Assembly (NCBI GenBank): GCA_934547065.1
Contig: CAKTEF010000009.1
Span: 9,334-73,333 of the forward strand
Length of the DNA stretch: 64,000 nucleotides
From: an uncultured Faecalibacterium sp.
GTDB lineage: Bacteria; Bacillota; Clostridia; Oscillospirales; Ruminococcaceae
Reading direction: 5' to 3'
The translations under genes were made by a program, and so were the position numbers. Shown here piece by piece: positions 36,474-44,750 of the stretch. The notes under the pieces were generated by a model, which had not been told where the DNA came from, did no database searches, and saw nothing but the letters and a program-made list of their open reading frames with translations. Each line of letters starts with the position of its first letter. Positions within the stretch are counted from its first letter, which is position 1.

Positions 36474-36908
36474 CGGCCCGTTTTGCGGAGTTGATATATC
36501 AGTTGTATCCAACTGCGAACGTTTTTTGCACAATTGATATATCAGTTCGCAATTCCCCAGAATTGTCCATTTCTCTGCATGTTGTATACAACAGAGGTTC
36601 GTTCTTTTCGGAAATGGTTACAAAAATATTGCAGATTTGGGGGTTCTGCGCCTGTCTCCCGGCCGTTTTCTATGCAATCTGTTGAAGTATACATGTTGCA
36701 CAGTTTTTTTCGTCAAGTTTATTCATTTCGGCAATGGTGTCAAATTCCGAAAAACAAGCACAGCAATATTTGTTTGTTTTTTGTTCGTTCACTTCAATTT
36801 CCCTCTTTCTTTTTCGGGTCACTTTTGTTATCATAATTGTATACAACGGGTTCTGTGCAGAAGGGCCCGGTTGAATGATGTTTTCGATTTATTAGGAGGA
36901 GAACCAAA
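36474..36908 (+). promoter_or_regulatory. Upstream control region of the pectin-fragment locus
   Basis: 435 AT-rich bases without a gene. Two copies of TTGATATATCA (36491-36501 and 36534-36544, 43 bp apart), a dyad CAGTTGTATCCAACTG (36500-36515), the perfect palindrome GTTGTATACAAC (36581-36592) and a second copy TTGTATACAA at 36837-36846. The last overlaps a CATAAT -10 box (36832-36837), the natural place for a repressor. TTGTATACAA is close to the TTGGTATACCAA half-site style of GntR-family hexuronate regulators. The -35 box is poor. Which regulator binds is not shown by the sequence. Confidence 0.55.
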
Positions 36909-38279
36909 ATGAGCAAGGCAATTTCTCGTCGTGACTTCCTGAAAGTTACCGGCGCTGTGGGCGCAGCTGGTCTGCTGGCCGCCTGCGGCGGCAATGGCGG
37001 CGCTGCTTCCAGCACCGCTTCTTCCGCAGCCGAGGCTGCTTCTGTGGCTGGCCTGAGCAGCGATCCCGTCACCCTGACCATGAGCTGGTGGGGCGGCGAG
37101 TCCCGTCACAACGCTTACCAGGAGGCCATCAAGGCTTTCTCTGCTGAGCACAGCACCATCACCGTCAACCCCACCTTCGCTGCATGGTCCGGCTGGGAGG
37201 ACACCATGTCCACCAAGTTTGCAGGCGGCGTGGCTGAGGATGTCTGCCAGATCAACTGGAACTGGCTGTACAACTACTCCAAGAGCGGCCAGACTTTCAT
37301 CGACCTGAACAGCGTTTCCGATTACCTGGATCTGACCCAGTGGGATGAGTCCAAGCTGGCTGCCTGCTACGTTGCAAACGCCCAGCAGTGCGTGCCCGTC
37401 TCCATGACCGGCCGTATCTTCTACTGGAACAAGACCACTTTCGACAAGGCTGGCATCTCTTTCCCCACCACTCTGGACGAGCTGATGGCTGCCGGCAAGA
37501 CCTTCCAGGAGAAGCTGGGCGATGACTACTATCCCCTGCACTTGGGCGCATACGACCGTATGATCCTGATGGTCTTCTACCTCGAGTCCAAGTACGGCAA
37601 GGACTGGGCAGACCCCACCACCTCTACCCTGAACTACACCGCCGACGAGATCGCTGAGGGCATCGACTTCATCAAGAGCCTGGTCGAGGGTCACGTCATC
37701 ATGAGCCTGCCCACCTACTACGGCTCCAACGGCGACAATGCTGCTCACCAGTCCAACGAGTGGATCACCGGTAAGCTGGCCGGCTGCTTCGAGTGGGACT
37801 CCTCCGCTACCAAGTACGCTGACGCTCTGGACGAGGAGAACAAGGCTGGCTTCACCGTCGGCGAGGAGATCAAGTTCGGCGATTACAACGGCGGCTTCTC
37901 CAAGGTCTCCATGGGTCTGGCCATCACCAAGACCTGCGAGCACCCCGCAGAGGCTGCTACCCTGATCAACTTCCTGCTGAACGAGGAGAAGGGCGCTTCC
38001 ATCATGGGTTCTGAGTGCGGCGTGCCTGCTTCCAAGGCTGGTCTGGCCGCTGCTCAGGCTGCCGGCGCTGTCAAGGAGCTGGTCGCTGAGGCAAACGGCA
38101 AGGTCATGGCTTTCGTTTCCAACCAGCTGGATCCCCTGTTCGAGTCCAACGACCTGAAGGCTACCGGCACCGGCATCTATCAGGAAGTGTTCGACACTCT
38201 GGATTACGACAATGTTTCCGGCGCTGACCTGGTCGATACCCTGCTGGACGGCATGGAGTCTGTTGGCTACACGGTCTGA
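36909..38279 (+). CDS. Sugar-binding lipoprotein, ABC transporter (likely oligogalacturonide type)
   Basis: 456 residues, family 1 extracellular solute-binding protein (CUT1). N terminus SKAISRRDFLKVTGAVGAAG then LAAC: twin-arginine-like motif and lipobox, nearly the same leader as MglB. The mature part starts TLTMSWWGGESRHNAYQEAI and has GGVAEDVCQINWNWLYNY and YIYWN-like elements (GRIFYWNKTTFDKAG). Resembles TogB-type oligogalacturonide-binding proteins; the neighbouring GH28 and GH105 genes support that, but the ligand is inferred. AGGAGGAGAACCAAA precedes the ATG. High expression is suggested by its CTG/GCT-rich codons. Confidence 0.85.
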   Translation: MSKAISRRDFLKVTGAVGAAGLLAACGGNGGAASSTASSAAEAASVAGLSSDPVTLTMSWWGGESRHNAYQEAIKAFSAEHSTITVNPTFAAWSGWEDTMSTKFAGGVAEDVCQINWNWLYNYSKSGQTFIDLNSVSDYLDLTQWDESKLAACYVANAQQCVPVSMTGRIFYWNKTTFDKAGISFPTTLDELMAAGKTFQEKLGDDYYPLHLGAYDRMILMVFYLESKYGKDWADPTTSTLNYTADEIAEGIDFIKSLVEGHVIMSLPTYYGSNGDNAAHQSNEWITGKLAGCFEWDSSATKYADALDEENKAGFTVGEEIKFGDYNGGFSKVSMGLAITKTCEHPAEAATLINFLLNEEKGASIMGSECGVPASKAGLAAAQAAGAVKELVAEANGKVMAFVSNQLDPLFESNDLKATGTGIYQEVFDTLDYDNVSGADLVDTLLDGMESVGYTV

Positions 38280-38314
38280 TCGGACAGCATTTTCCTGAAT
38301 TAAGCATACATACA

Positions 38315-38353
38315 AGGGGCATCTGACCGCCCATAGGCCCGATGCCCTTTTTG
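38315..38353 (+). terminator. Attenuating hairpin behind the binding-protein gene
   Basis: GGGGCATC (38316-38323) with GATGCCC (38341-38347), then TTTTT. It lies between the binding protein and the permeases, which keeps the former in excess. Confidence 0.65.
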
Positions 38354-38446
38354 CTCAGGAATAGGTTACAATTTTTTGACAGATCTGTTTCCTGAATGTG
38401 ACGGAGCATTCCGTCGCCCGAAATCCCGCAAAAGGAGGATTCCCGG

Positions 38447-39373
38447 ATGAAAGAAACCAAAGCACCCTCGCTGGGACGCACCCCGGCCCAGAAGTTTTTT
38501 GACAAATGGCAGGGCCTGTTCTACCTGATCCCCTGGATCATCGGCTTTGTCGTGTTCAAGGCCATCCCGTTCGGTCAGTCGCTGTATTACAGCTTCACCG
38601 ATATGGACTTCTTCAACGGCATCCATCAGTATGGCATCATGAACTATGTGGACGCTTTCACCACTCCCAAGATCACCAAGGCGCTCATCACCACCTTCAA
38701 GTACAGCTTCATCACTGTGCCTCTGAAGCTGATCTTCGCACTGTTCATCGCCTACATCCTGAACTTCAAGATCGCCTGCGTGAACCTGTTCCGCACCGTC
38801 TACTACATCCCCTCCATCCTCGGCGGCTCTGTGGCGATCGCCGTGCTGTGGAAGGCCGTCTTCCGTGACGACGGCCTGGTGAACACCATCATCCGCGGCC
38901 TCACCTTTGGCCACGCACAGGGTCCCTCCTGGCTGAGCGACCCCAGCTACGCACTGTGGATCATCTGTTTCCTGCGTATCTGGCAGTTCGGTTCCGCCAT
39001 GGTGCTGTTCCTGGCTGCTCTGAAAGGTGTGCCTGCCGACCTGTACGAGGCTGCCACCATCGACGGTGCCGGTAAGTGGAAGCAGTTCTTCTCCATCACC
39101 GTCCCGATGATCACCCCCATCATCTTCTACAACCTGGTCACTCAGATCTGCCAGGCTTTCCAGGAGTTCAATGGCCCGTTCATCATCACCAACGGCGGTC
39201 CCCGCGGTTCCACCACCCTCATCTCCATTCTGGTTTACAACTACGCATTCAAGTCCAACCAGATGGGCATGGCTTCCGCACTGGCATGGATCATGTTCGT
39301 CATCGTCTGCATCCTGACGATCATCGCCTTCACCAGCCAGAAGAAGTGGGTCTACTACTCGGATGAAAGGTAA
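38447..39373 (+). CDS. CUT1 ABC sugar permease, subunit 1
   Basis: 308 residues, six membrane spans (first at LFYLIPWIIGFVVFKAIPF). The ATPase-contact EAA loop reads EAATIDGAGKWKQFFSITVP. Resembles TogM/UgpA-type permeases. Start after AAAAGGAGGATTCCCGG. The second permease follows 11 nt after the stop. No ATPase gene is present here, so the pair probably uses a shared MsmX-type ATPase encoded elsewhere. Confidence 0.88.
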   Translation: MKETKAPSLGRTPAQKFFDKWQGLFYLIPWIIGFVVFKAIPFGQSLYYSFTDMDFFNGIHQYGIMNYVDAFTTPKITKALITTFKYSFITVPLKLIFALFIAYILNFKIACVNLFRTVYYIPSILGGSVAIAVLWKAVFRDDGLVNTIIRGLTFGHAQGPSWLSDPSYALWIICFLRIWQFGSAMVLFLAALKGVPADLYEAATIDGAGKWKQFFSITVPMITPIIFYNLVTQICQAFQEFNGPFIITNGGPRGSTTLISILVYNYAFKSNQMGMASALAWIMFVIVCILTIIAFTSQKKWVYYSDER

Positions 39374-39384
39374 GGTGTGACAGT

Positions 39385-40242
39385 ATGGGAATGAAAACAT
39401 CTAACGCCATCGCGACGTTTTTCAAGTACTTTGTCCTGATCCTGGTGGGCCTGATCATGATCTATCCCCTGCTGTGGATGGTCAGCGCCACCTTTAAGGA
39501 CAACAGCGAGATCTTTGCAGGCATCGGCCTGTGGATCAAGAACCCCACCCTGGAGGGCTACAAGAACGCGCTGAACAACTTCGGCGGTTCCATCAACATC
39601 CTGCAGGCCATGCTGAACACCTACTCTTATGTTCTGCCCAAGGTCATCTGCACCGTTGTCTCCTCCTGCATTGCAGCTTACGGCTTTGGCCGTTTCGACT
39701 TCCCCGGCCGGAAGATCCTGTTCAGCATCATGCTGGCCACCCTGTTCCTGCCGCAGGTCGTTCTGAACGTTCCGCAGTTCCTGCTGTACACCAAGTTCGG
39801 CTGGGTCAACAGCCCGTTCTACCTGGCCATCTGGGTCCACTGCGCATTTGCAACCGAGACCTACTTCGTCTACCAGCTGGTGCAGTTCATGCGCAATGTC
39901 CCGCGTGATCTGGACGAGGCTGCCGCCATCGACGGCTGCAACTCGTTCCAGACCCTGTACCGGGTCATCGTCCCCATGCTGATGCCCGCTCTGGTGTCCT
40001 GCGCACTGTTCCAGTTCATGTGGAGCTGCAACGACTTCATGGGCCCCCTGCTTTATGTGCAGACCCCCGCAAAGTACCCCATGTCCCTGTTCGTCAAGCT
40101 GTCCATGGACGGTGATACTGGCTTTGCATGGAACCGGATCCTGGCCCTGTCGCTGATCTCCATCCTGCCGCAGCTGATCGTTTTCTTCTGTGCACAGGAT
40201 CAGTTCGTCGAAGGTATCTCCGCCGGTGCTGTCAAGGGCTGA
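39385..40242 (+). CDS. CUT1 ABC sugar permease, subunit 2
   Basis: 285 residues, six spans, with EAA loop DEAAAIDGCNSFQTLYRVIV and the family start ILVGLIMIYPLLWMVSATFK. Resembles TogN/UgpE. The spacing and strand make it the third gene of the transporter unit, which ends at the hairpin at 40283. The Shine-Dalgarno is AAGGTGTGACAGT. Confidence 0.88.
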   Translation: MGMKTSNAIATFFKYFVLILVGLIMIYPLLWMVSATFKDNSEIFAGIGLWIKNPTLEGYKNALNNFGGSINILQAMLNTYSYVLPKVICTVVSSCIAAYGFGRFDFPGRKILFSIMLATLFLPQVVLNVPQFLLYTKFGWVNSPFYLAIWVHCAFATETYFVYQLVQFMRNVPRDLDEAAAIDGCNSFQTLYRVIVPMLMPALVSCALFQFMWSCNDFMGPLLYVQTPAKYPMSLFVKLSMDGDTGFAWNRILALSLISILPQLIVFFCAQDQFVEGISAGAVKG

Positions 40243-40282
40243 TTTCAGCCCCCACTGCGGACAGAAGTTCTGACGTAACTTA

Positions 40283-40322
40283 AAAACACCCCCTGTGCCC
40301 GGACTGCACAGGGGGTGTTTTG
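40283..40322. terminator. Bidirectional terminator between permease and AraC regulator
   Basis: AAAACACCCCCTGTGC (40283-40298) with GCACAGGGGGTGTTTT (40305-40321). Confidence 0.85.
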
Positions 40323-40337
40323 TGTTGGGGCTGCGGC

Positions 40338-41153
40338 TCAGCTGCGGTGGCTCTTGCGGTACTGCAGCGGGCCGGTGCCCATGGTCTCGCGGAACACGCG
40401 GCGGAAATGCGCCGCTGAGGCAAAGCCGGTCTGCTCGGCCACCGTGCTGATGTTCAGGTCCGTCGTCTCCAGCAGGCGCTGGGCGGCCTCGATGCGGCGG
40501 CCGTTGATGTAATCCACAATGGACTGCCCCGTGACCCGCCGGAACAGGCGGCTGAGATAATAGGGCGAAAGGTAAAACCGGGCCGCCACATCGCTGAGCG
40601 AAAGTTTTTGCTGGTAGTTGGCGGCAAGATAGGCGCAGATCTGCTCCACCGTCTCGTTGCGGGGGCGGGATTCCTGCCGCTCGCTGCGGCATTCCTGCTC
40701 CACATAGTGCAGCAGCAGCGAGAGATAGCTCATGCCCGGATACTCCAGCTCGCCCTCGGCGCTGTGCATCATGCCCAGCAGCGTGCGCAGGCGGCTGGAC
40801 CACTGCACCGAGCCATACAGCACCGTATGGCTGCCCGGCTCAAACAGCGGCGAAAGATCCCACTGGGTCAGATTTTTCAGCTCCGCCAGAGCGGCCAGCG
40901 GGAACTGGCAGCCGATCAGCTCCGGGGCCACATGGCCGGTCTGCTGCAACAGGCCGCTGCCCGGCCCCAGCAGCATCAGGCAGCCGGGGTTCGCCAGCAG
41001 CGTTTCGCCGCCCTGTAACAGGCTGCAGCTGCCGCCGGATACCAGCACCAGCCGCCCGTTCTCCGGCTCCTCCGGCAGGTCCAGCTGCCCGGCGTTGAGC
41101 CGGAGCTGGACCGTTGTGACCCGGCTGTTCAGTTTTTCGCGTTCCGCTTTCAT
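40338..41153 (-). CDS. AraC-family transcriptional regulator
   Basis: 271 residues. N-terminal sensor part (about 1-165), then two helix-turn-helix units: KLSLSDVAARFYLSPYYLSRLFRRVTGQ and NISTVAEQTGFASAAHFRRVFRETMG. Lying between the sugar transporter and the GH28 gene and divergent from the latter, it is the obvious candidate activator for the pectin locus. Start at 41153 has AAAGCGGGGAACAGCC. The reading continues upstream into the 98-bp repeat, without a ribosome binding site. Confidence 0.85.
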   Translation of the reverse strand: MKAEREKLNSRVTTVQLRLNAGQLDLPEEPENGRLVLVSGGSCSLLQGGETLLANPGCLMLLGPGSGLLQQTGHVAPELIGCQFPLAALAELKNLTQWDLSPLFEPGSHTVLYGSVQWSSRLRTLLGMMHSAEGELEYPGMSYLSLLLHYVEQECRSERQESRPRNETVEQICAYLAANYQQKLSLSDVAARFYLSPYYLSRLFRRVTGQSIVDYINGRRIEAAQRLLETTDLNISTVAEQTGFASAAHFRRVFRETMGTGPLQYRKSHRS

Positions 41154-41190
41154 GGCTGTTCCCCGCTTTCCGTGCCGCACATTCTGTTGT

Positions 41191-41288
41191 TTATCGCAAT
41201 TTTCAAAAATAGTGCCGATCAAGACGACATATTTGCGATATGCAGTTTGCGGATGTTGCTTGTGCATTAAAAACGCAAACTGCTATAA
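41191..41288. repeat. 98-bp palindromic element, copy 1
   Basis: 98 bp with imperfect terminal repeats TTATCGCA/TGCTATAA. Inside are two dyads: TATCGCAA with TTGCGATA, and GCAGTTTGCG with CGCAAACTGC (10 bp perfect, 22-nt loop). Identical to the copy at 62849-62946 except for three bases. Lies between the divergent AraC and GH28 genes. Read rightwards its end supplies TTGTGC, 18 nt, TATAAG, a possible GH28 promoter. Confidence 0.85.
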
Positions 41289-41378
41289 GGCTTGTCTTTT
41301 CAAGCTTTAGTGTACCATGCCTGCCCCGCGCGGGCAAGCTGTAAATCTGTTTTCAACATCCAAGGAGGCATCCTGTTT

Positions 41379-42935
41379 ATGAAGCTTTCCCTGATCCGTT
41401 CCATGACCCGCAGCGCCGTGTTCGAGCTGGAAAACGGCCTGTGCTACCGCCCGGCCCATCCGTTCCGCGTCAAGCTGAACGGCCAGCCGGTCTGCGAGAA
41501 CCAGAACACCAACGTGTTCTCCCTGTTCTCCCTGACCCCCGGCACCACCTACACCGTTGCGGTGGAAGCCGAGGGCGAAACGCTGGATCTGGAGTTCACC
41601 ACCCAGGCCGAGACGTTCTTTGTGGACGCATCCCGCTACGGCCTGGTGGCCGACGGCACCACCGACAACACCGTGCGGCTGCAGGCGGCCCTGTCCACCT
41701 GCCCCAAAGGCGGCACGGTGTATGTTCCGGCAGGCCGCTATCGCACTTCCAGCCTGTTCCTGAAAAGCTGCACCACCCTCTATCTGGAAAAGGGCGCTGT
41801 GCTGCTGGGCGACAACGACCGCACCCACTACCCCATCCTGCCCGGCGTGCTGCCCAGCGAGAACGAGGTAGACGAATACTACCTGACCGGCTGGGAGGGC
41901 AACCCCCTGAACAGCTTTGCCGGCCTTTTGAACATCACCCAGGTCCACGACGTGGTCGTGACCGGCGAGGGCACCCTGGACTGCGATGCCGCCAACGGCG
42001 ACTGGTGGGTGAACCCCAAGGTCAAGCGGATCGCCTGGCGGCCCCGCGCGGTCGCCATGGTAGACAGCGAGAACATCTGCCTGCACGGCATCACGGTGCA
42101 GAACAGCTATTCCTGGACCATCCACCCCATCTTTGTCAAGCACCTGGACCTGCTGAACTTCAACATCAACAACCCCTACAAGGCCCCCAACACCGACGGC
42201 ATCGACCCCGAAAGCTGCGAGTACACCCGCATCATCGGCGTGAACATCCATGTGGGCGACGACTGCATTGCCATGAAGGCCAGCAAGGTGTTCCTGGGCA
42301 TGAAGCTGAAAAAGAGCTGTGAGCACACCGTGATCCGGAACTGCCTGCTGGACAAGGGCCATGGCGGCATCGTCATTGGCAGCGAGATGAGCGGCGGTGT
42401 GAAAGACATGGTGGTGACCCAGTGCCTGATGGACCACACCGACCGCGGCCTGCGGGTCAAGACCCGGCGCGGCCGCGGCAACACCGCCGTGATCGACGGG
42501 CTGGTGTTCCGCAATGTGGAAATGCGCGGGGTCAAGGCTCCGTTCGTCATCAACATGTTCTATTTCTGTGACCCGGACGGCCACGGCCCCTATGTGCAGT
42601 GCCGCGATGCCATGCCGGTGGACGAGTACACCCCCAAACTGGGCAGCCTGACCATGGAGGATATCGTGGCCACCGATGCCCAGTTCGCGGGCTGCTACTT
42701 TGACGGCCTGCCGGAGCAGCCCATCGAGCGCGTTTCCATGAAGAACGTGACCATCACCTTTGACCCCAACGCCCAGGAGGGCCAGGCCGCCATGGCGGAC
42801 AACCGCCCGCTGGTGAAAAAGCTGGCCATCTATGCGGAGAACGTCAAGGAGATCGACCTGCACAACGTCAAGATCGAGGGCTACGAGGGCGAGCGGCTCC
42901 GCTTTGCCAACGTCGGCCATTTTGAGGAGGACTGA
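41379..42935 (+). CDS. GH28 polygalacturonase, intracellular
   Basis: 518 residues without signal peptide. N-terminal ~80 residues form a beta-sandwich-like part, then a right-handed beta-helix with the GH28 residues: NTDG at 271-274, GDD at 293-295, GHG at 327-329 and RVK at 359-361. It hydrolyses galacturonosyl links. Being cytoplasmic and next to a transporter it probably trims imported oligogalacturonides or rhamnogalacturonan pieces. Start after AAGGAGGCATCCTGTTT; GH105 begins 3 nt after its stop. Confidence 0.9.
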   Translation: MKLSLIRSMTRSAVFELENGLCYRPAHPFRVKLNGQPVCENQNTNVFSLFSLTPGTTYTVAVEAEGETLDLEFTTQAETFFVDASRYGLVADGTTDNTVRLQAALSTCPKGGTVYVPAGRYRTSSLFLKSCTTLYLEKGAVLLGDNDRTHYPILPGVLPSENEVDEYYLTGWEGNPLNSFAGLLNITQVHDVVVTGEGTLDCDAANGDWWVNPKVKRIAWRPRAVAMVDSENICLHGITVQNSYSWTIHPIFVKHLDLLNFNINNPYKAPNTDGIDPESCEYTRIIGVNIHVGDDCIAMKASKVFLGMKLKKSCEHTVIRNCLLDKGHGGIVIGSEMSGGVKDMVVTQCLMDHTDRGLRVKTRRGRGNTAVIDGLVFRNVEMRGVKAPFVINMFYFCDPDGHGPYVQCRDAMPVDEYTPKLGSLTMEDIVATDAQFAGCYFDGLPEQPIERVSMKNVTITFDPNAQEGQAAMADNRPLVKKLAIYAENVKEIDLHNVKIEGYEGERLRFANVGHFEED

Positions 42936-42938
42936 CCC

Positions 42939-44084
42939 ATGACCCACCAAGAGATCCTTACCATGCTGGGCGATTATGTGGACTACCTGATCGCCAATTC
43001 CAGCGCCGAGGCACCGATGTGGAACATCGAAAAGGTGCGCAGCGGCAAACCCAACAAGTGGAACTACATCGACGGCTGCATGATCACCGCCTGCCTGAGC
43101 CTGTACAAGACCACCGGCGACGAAAAATACCTGAAGTTTTCCAAGGACTTCATCGACTGGTTCGTGCAGGAGGACGGCTCCATCAAGACCTACGACCCCA
43201 AGGAGTACAATCTGGACAATGTGAACCAGGGCAAGAACCTGTTCACCCTGTACGATATCTTTGGCGATGAGAAGTACCGCAGGGCCATTGACACCATCCG
43301 CAGCCAGCTGGCCACCCAGCCCCGCACCAAGGAGGGCAACTTCTGGCACAAGGACATCTACCCCTGGCAGGTGTGGCTGGACGGCACCTACATGGCCCAG
43401 CCGTTCTACATGGAGTACGAGACCCGCTTCAACAAGATGCAGGGCTGCATCGACAGCTACAAGCAGTTCATGAACATCCAAAAGCACATGCGGGACGAGA
43501 AAACCGGCCTGTACTACCACGGCTACGACGAGAGCCGCCAGATGTACTGGGCCGACCCCGAGACCGGCTGCAGCCCCAACTTCTGGCTGCGGGCCATGGG
43601 CTGGTTCATGGTGGCCATGGTGGATGTGCTGGAGCGGATGGATGAGCAGCTGTACAACGAGTACCGCGGCATCATGGCACAGCTCCGCCAGACCATTGAG
43701 GACGTACACAAGTTCCAGGACGAGGAGACCGGCATGTTCTGGCAGGTGATGGATCACCCCGGCGTGGAGGGCAACTACCTGGAGACCAGCGGCACCGCCC
43801 TGTTCGCCTATGCCGTGCTCAAGGGCGTGCGCCTGGGCTATCTGCCCAAACGCATGGCCGCCTGGGCTGAAAAAGCCTTCTACGGCACCTGCGACAAGTA
43901 CCTCTCCAAGAACCCGGACGGCAGCCTGCAGCTGGACGGCATCTGCCTGGTGGCAGGTCTGGGCGGCAAGGATCACCGTGACGGCTCCCTGGCTTACTAC
44001 TTCAGCGAGCCGGTGGTCTGCAACGATGCCAAGGGCGTTGGTCCCCTGGTGCTGGCCTACACCGAAATGATCGCACGCAAATAA
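42939..44084 (+). CDS. GH105 unsaturated galacturonyl/rhamnogalacturonyl hydrolase
   Basis: 381 residues, (alpha/alpha)6 barrel of the YteR/YesR family. Removes the 4,5-unsaturated uronic acid left by pectate or rhamnogalacturonan lyases. Motifs: PWQVWLDGTYMAQPFYMEY near residue 145, PNFWLRAMGWFMVAMVDVL near 210 and ETSGTALFAYAVLKGVRLGYL. No signal peptide, so cytoplasmic. The 3-nt gap to GH28 indicates translational coupling. A terminator follows. Confidence 0.93.
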   Translation: MTHQEILTMLGDYVDYLIANSSAEAPMWNIEKVRSGKPNKWNYIDGCMITACLSLYKTTGDEKYLKFSKDFIDWFVQEDGSIKTYDPKEYNLDNVNQGKNLFTLYDIFGDEKYRRAIDTIRSQLATQPRTKEGNFWHKDIYPWQVWLDGTYMAQPFYMEYETRFNKMQGCIDSYKQFMNIQKHMRDEKTGLYYHGYDESRQMYWADPETGCSPNFWLRAMGWFMVAMVDVLERMDEQLYNEYRGIMAQLRQTIEDVHKFQDEETGMFWQVMDHPGVEGNYLETSGTALFAYAVLKGVRLGYLPKRMAAWAEKAFYGTCDKYLSKNPDGSLQLDGICLVAGLGGKDHRDGSLAYYFSEPVVCNDAKGVGPLVLAYTEMIARK

Positions 44085-44105
44085 CCTCAACCCCCCAAAC
44101 AGCAA

Positions 44106-44142
44106 AAAACCGCCGCGGTGACCAACCGCAGCGGTTTTTTGT
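44106..44142 (+). terminator. Terminator of the GH28-GH105 unit
   Basis: AAAACCGCCGCGGT with ACCGCAGCGGTTTT, then TTT; loop GACCA. Confidence 0.85.
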
Positions 44143-44264
44143 TATTACACTTTTTTCTTCGGCACCCATCGTCCGGATGCTGGTTGTATTATAACCGGGA
44201 AAGCGGCATCTGTAAAATACATTTTTCGTATCCCTGTGATACCGTTTTGGTATTTCTGCCCGGT

Positions 44265-44750
44265 TCACGCTTCGGCGTGGGAAGCGGACGGGCTGTCCGG
44301 GTTCTCCTCGTCCAGGTCCGGGCCGGTGCCCTCGTCCAGATCAAGGCGCAGCCGGGCGCGCTCCTCCTCGGTCAGCTCCTGGCTCTGGCGCGAATCGTAC
44401 TCGATCCCAAGCTCGTCCCGGTGCAGCGCAAAGTCAAAGGCTGCCATCAGGCAGGCCCCGCCAAAGGCGCAGACCATCAGCACCAGGCAGAGGAACACCG
44501 AAAGGAAATCGTACTTCCATCGCTCCGGCCTTGCGGCAAAGTACAGCACCTCGCACCCCAGCACGATCAGCCCGGCCGCCGGGGCGATCTTCACCGCAAG
44601 CTCCCAGTCAAAGCCCGGCAGGAAGAAATAGCACAAAAACAGCACACCGGCCGCAATCAGGCAAAGCCCCAGCGTCACACAGCCCACCCGGCGCACCGGC
44701 CCGGTGTATGGGGCGGCCGCCTGCGGGGCGTTATTCGGTTTTGCTTCCAT
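44265..44750 (-). CDS. Membrane protein, last gene of the sigma operon
   Basis: 161 residues with three hydrophobic spans (VTLGLCLIAAGVLFLCYFFL, AAGLIVLGCEVLYF and a third near 92-112) and an acidic C-terminal tail (DLDEGTGPDLDEENP). The first two spans look like the LiaI/LiaF-like transmembrane pair seen beside sigma or stress systems. It starts 20 nt inside the upstream gene, after GGAGGACAGCGACG. Function not known. Confidence 0.65.
   Translation of the reverse strand: MEAKPNNAPQAAAPYTGPVRRVGCVTLGLCLIAAGVLFLCYFFLPGFDWELAVKIAPAAGLIVLGCEVLYFAARPERWKYDFLSVFLCLVLMVCAFGGACLMAAFDFALHRDELGIEYDSRQSQELTEEERARLRLDLDEGTGPDLDEENPDSPSASHAEA

Noticed and set aside
41307..44105. 932-codon open frame on the minus strand
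   Set aside because: Antisense to GH28 and GH105, whose catalytic motifs are intact.
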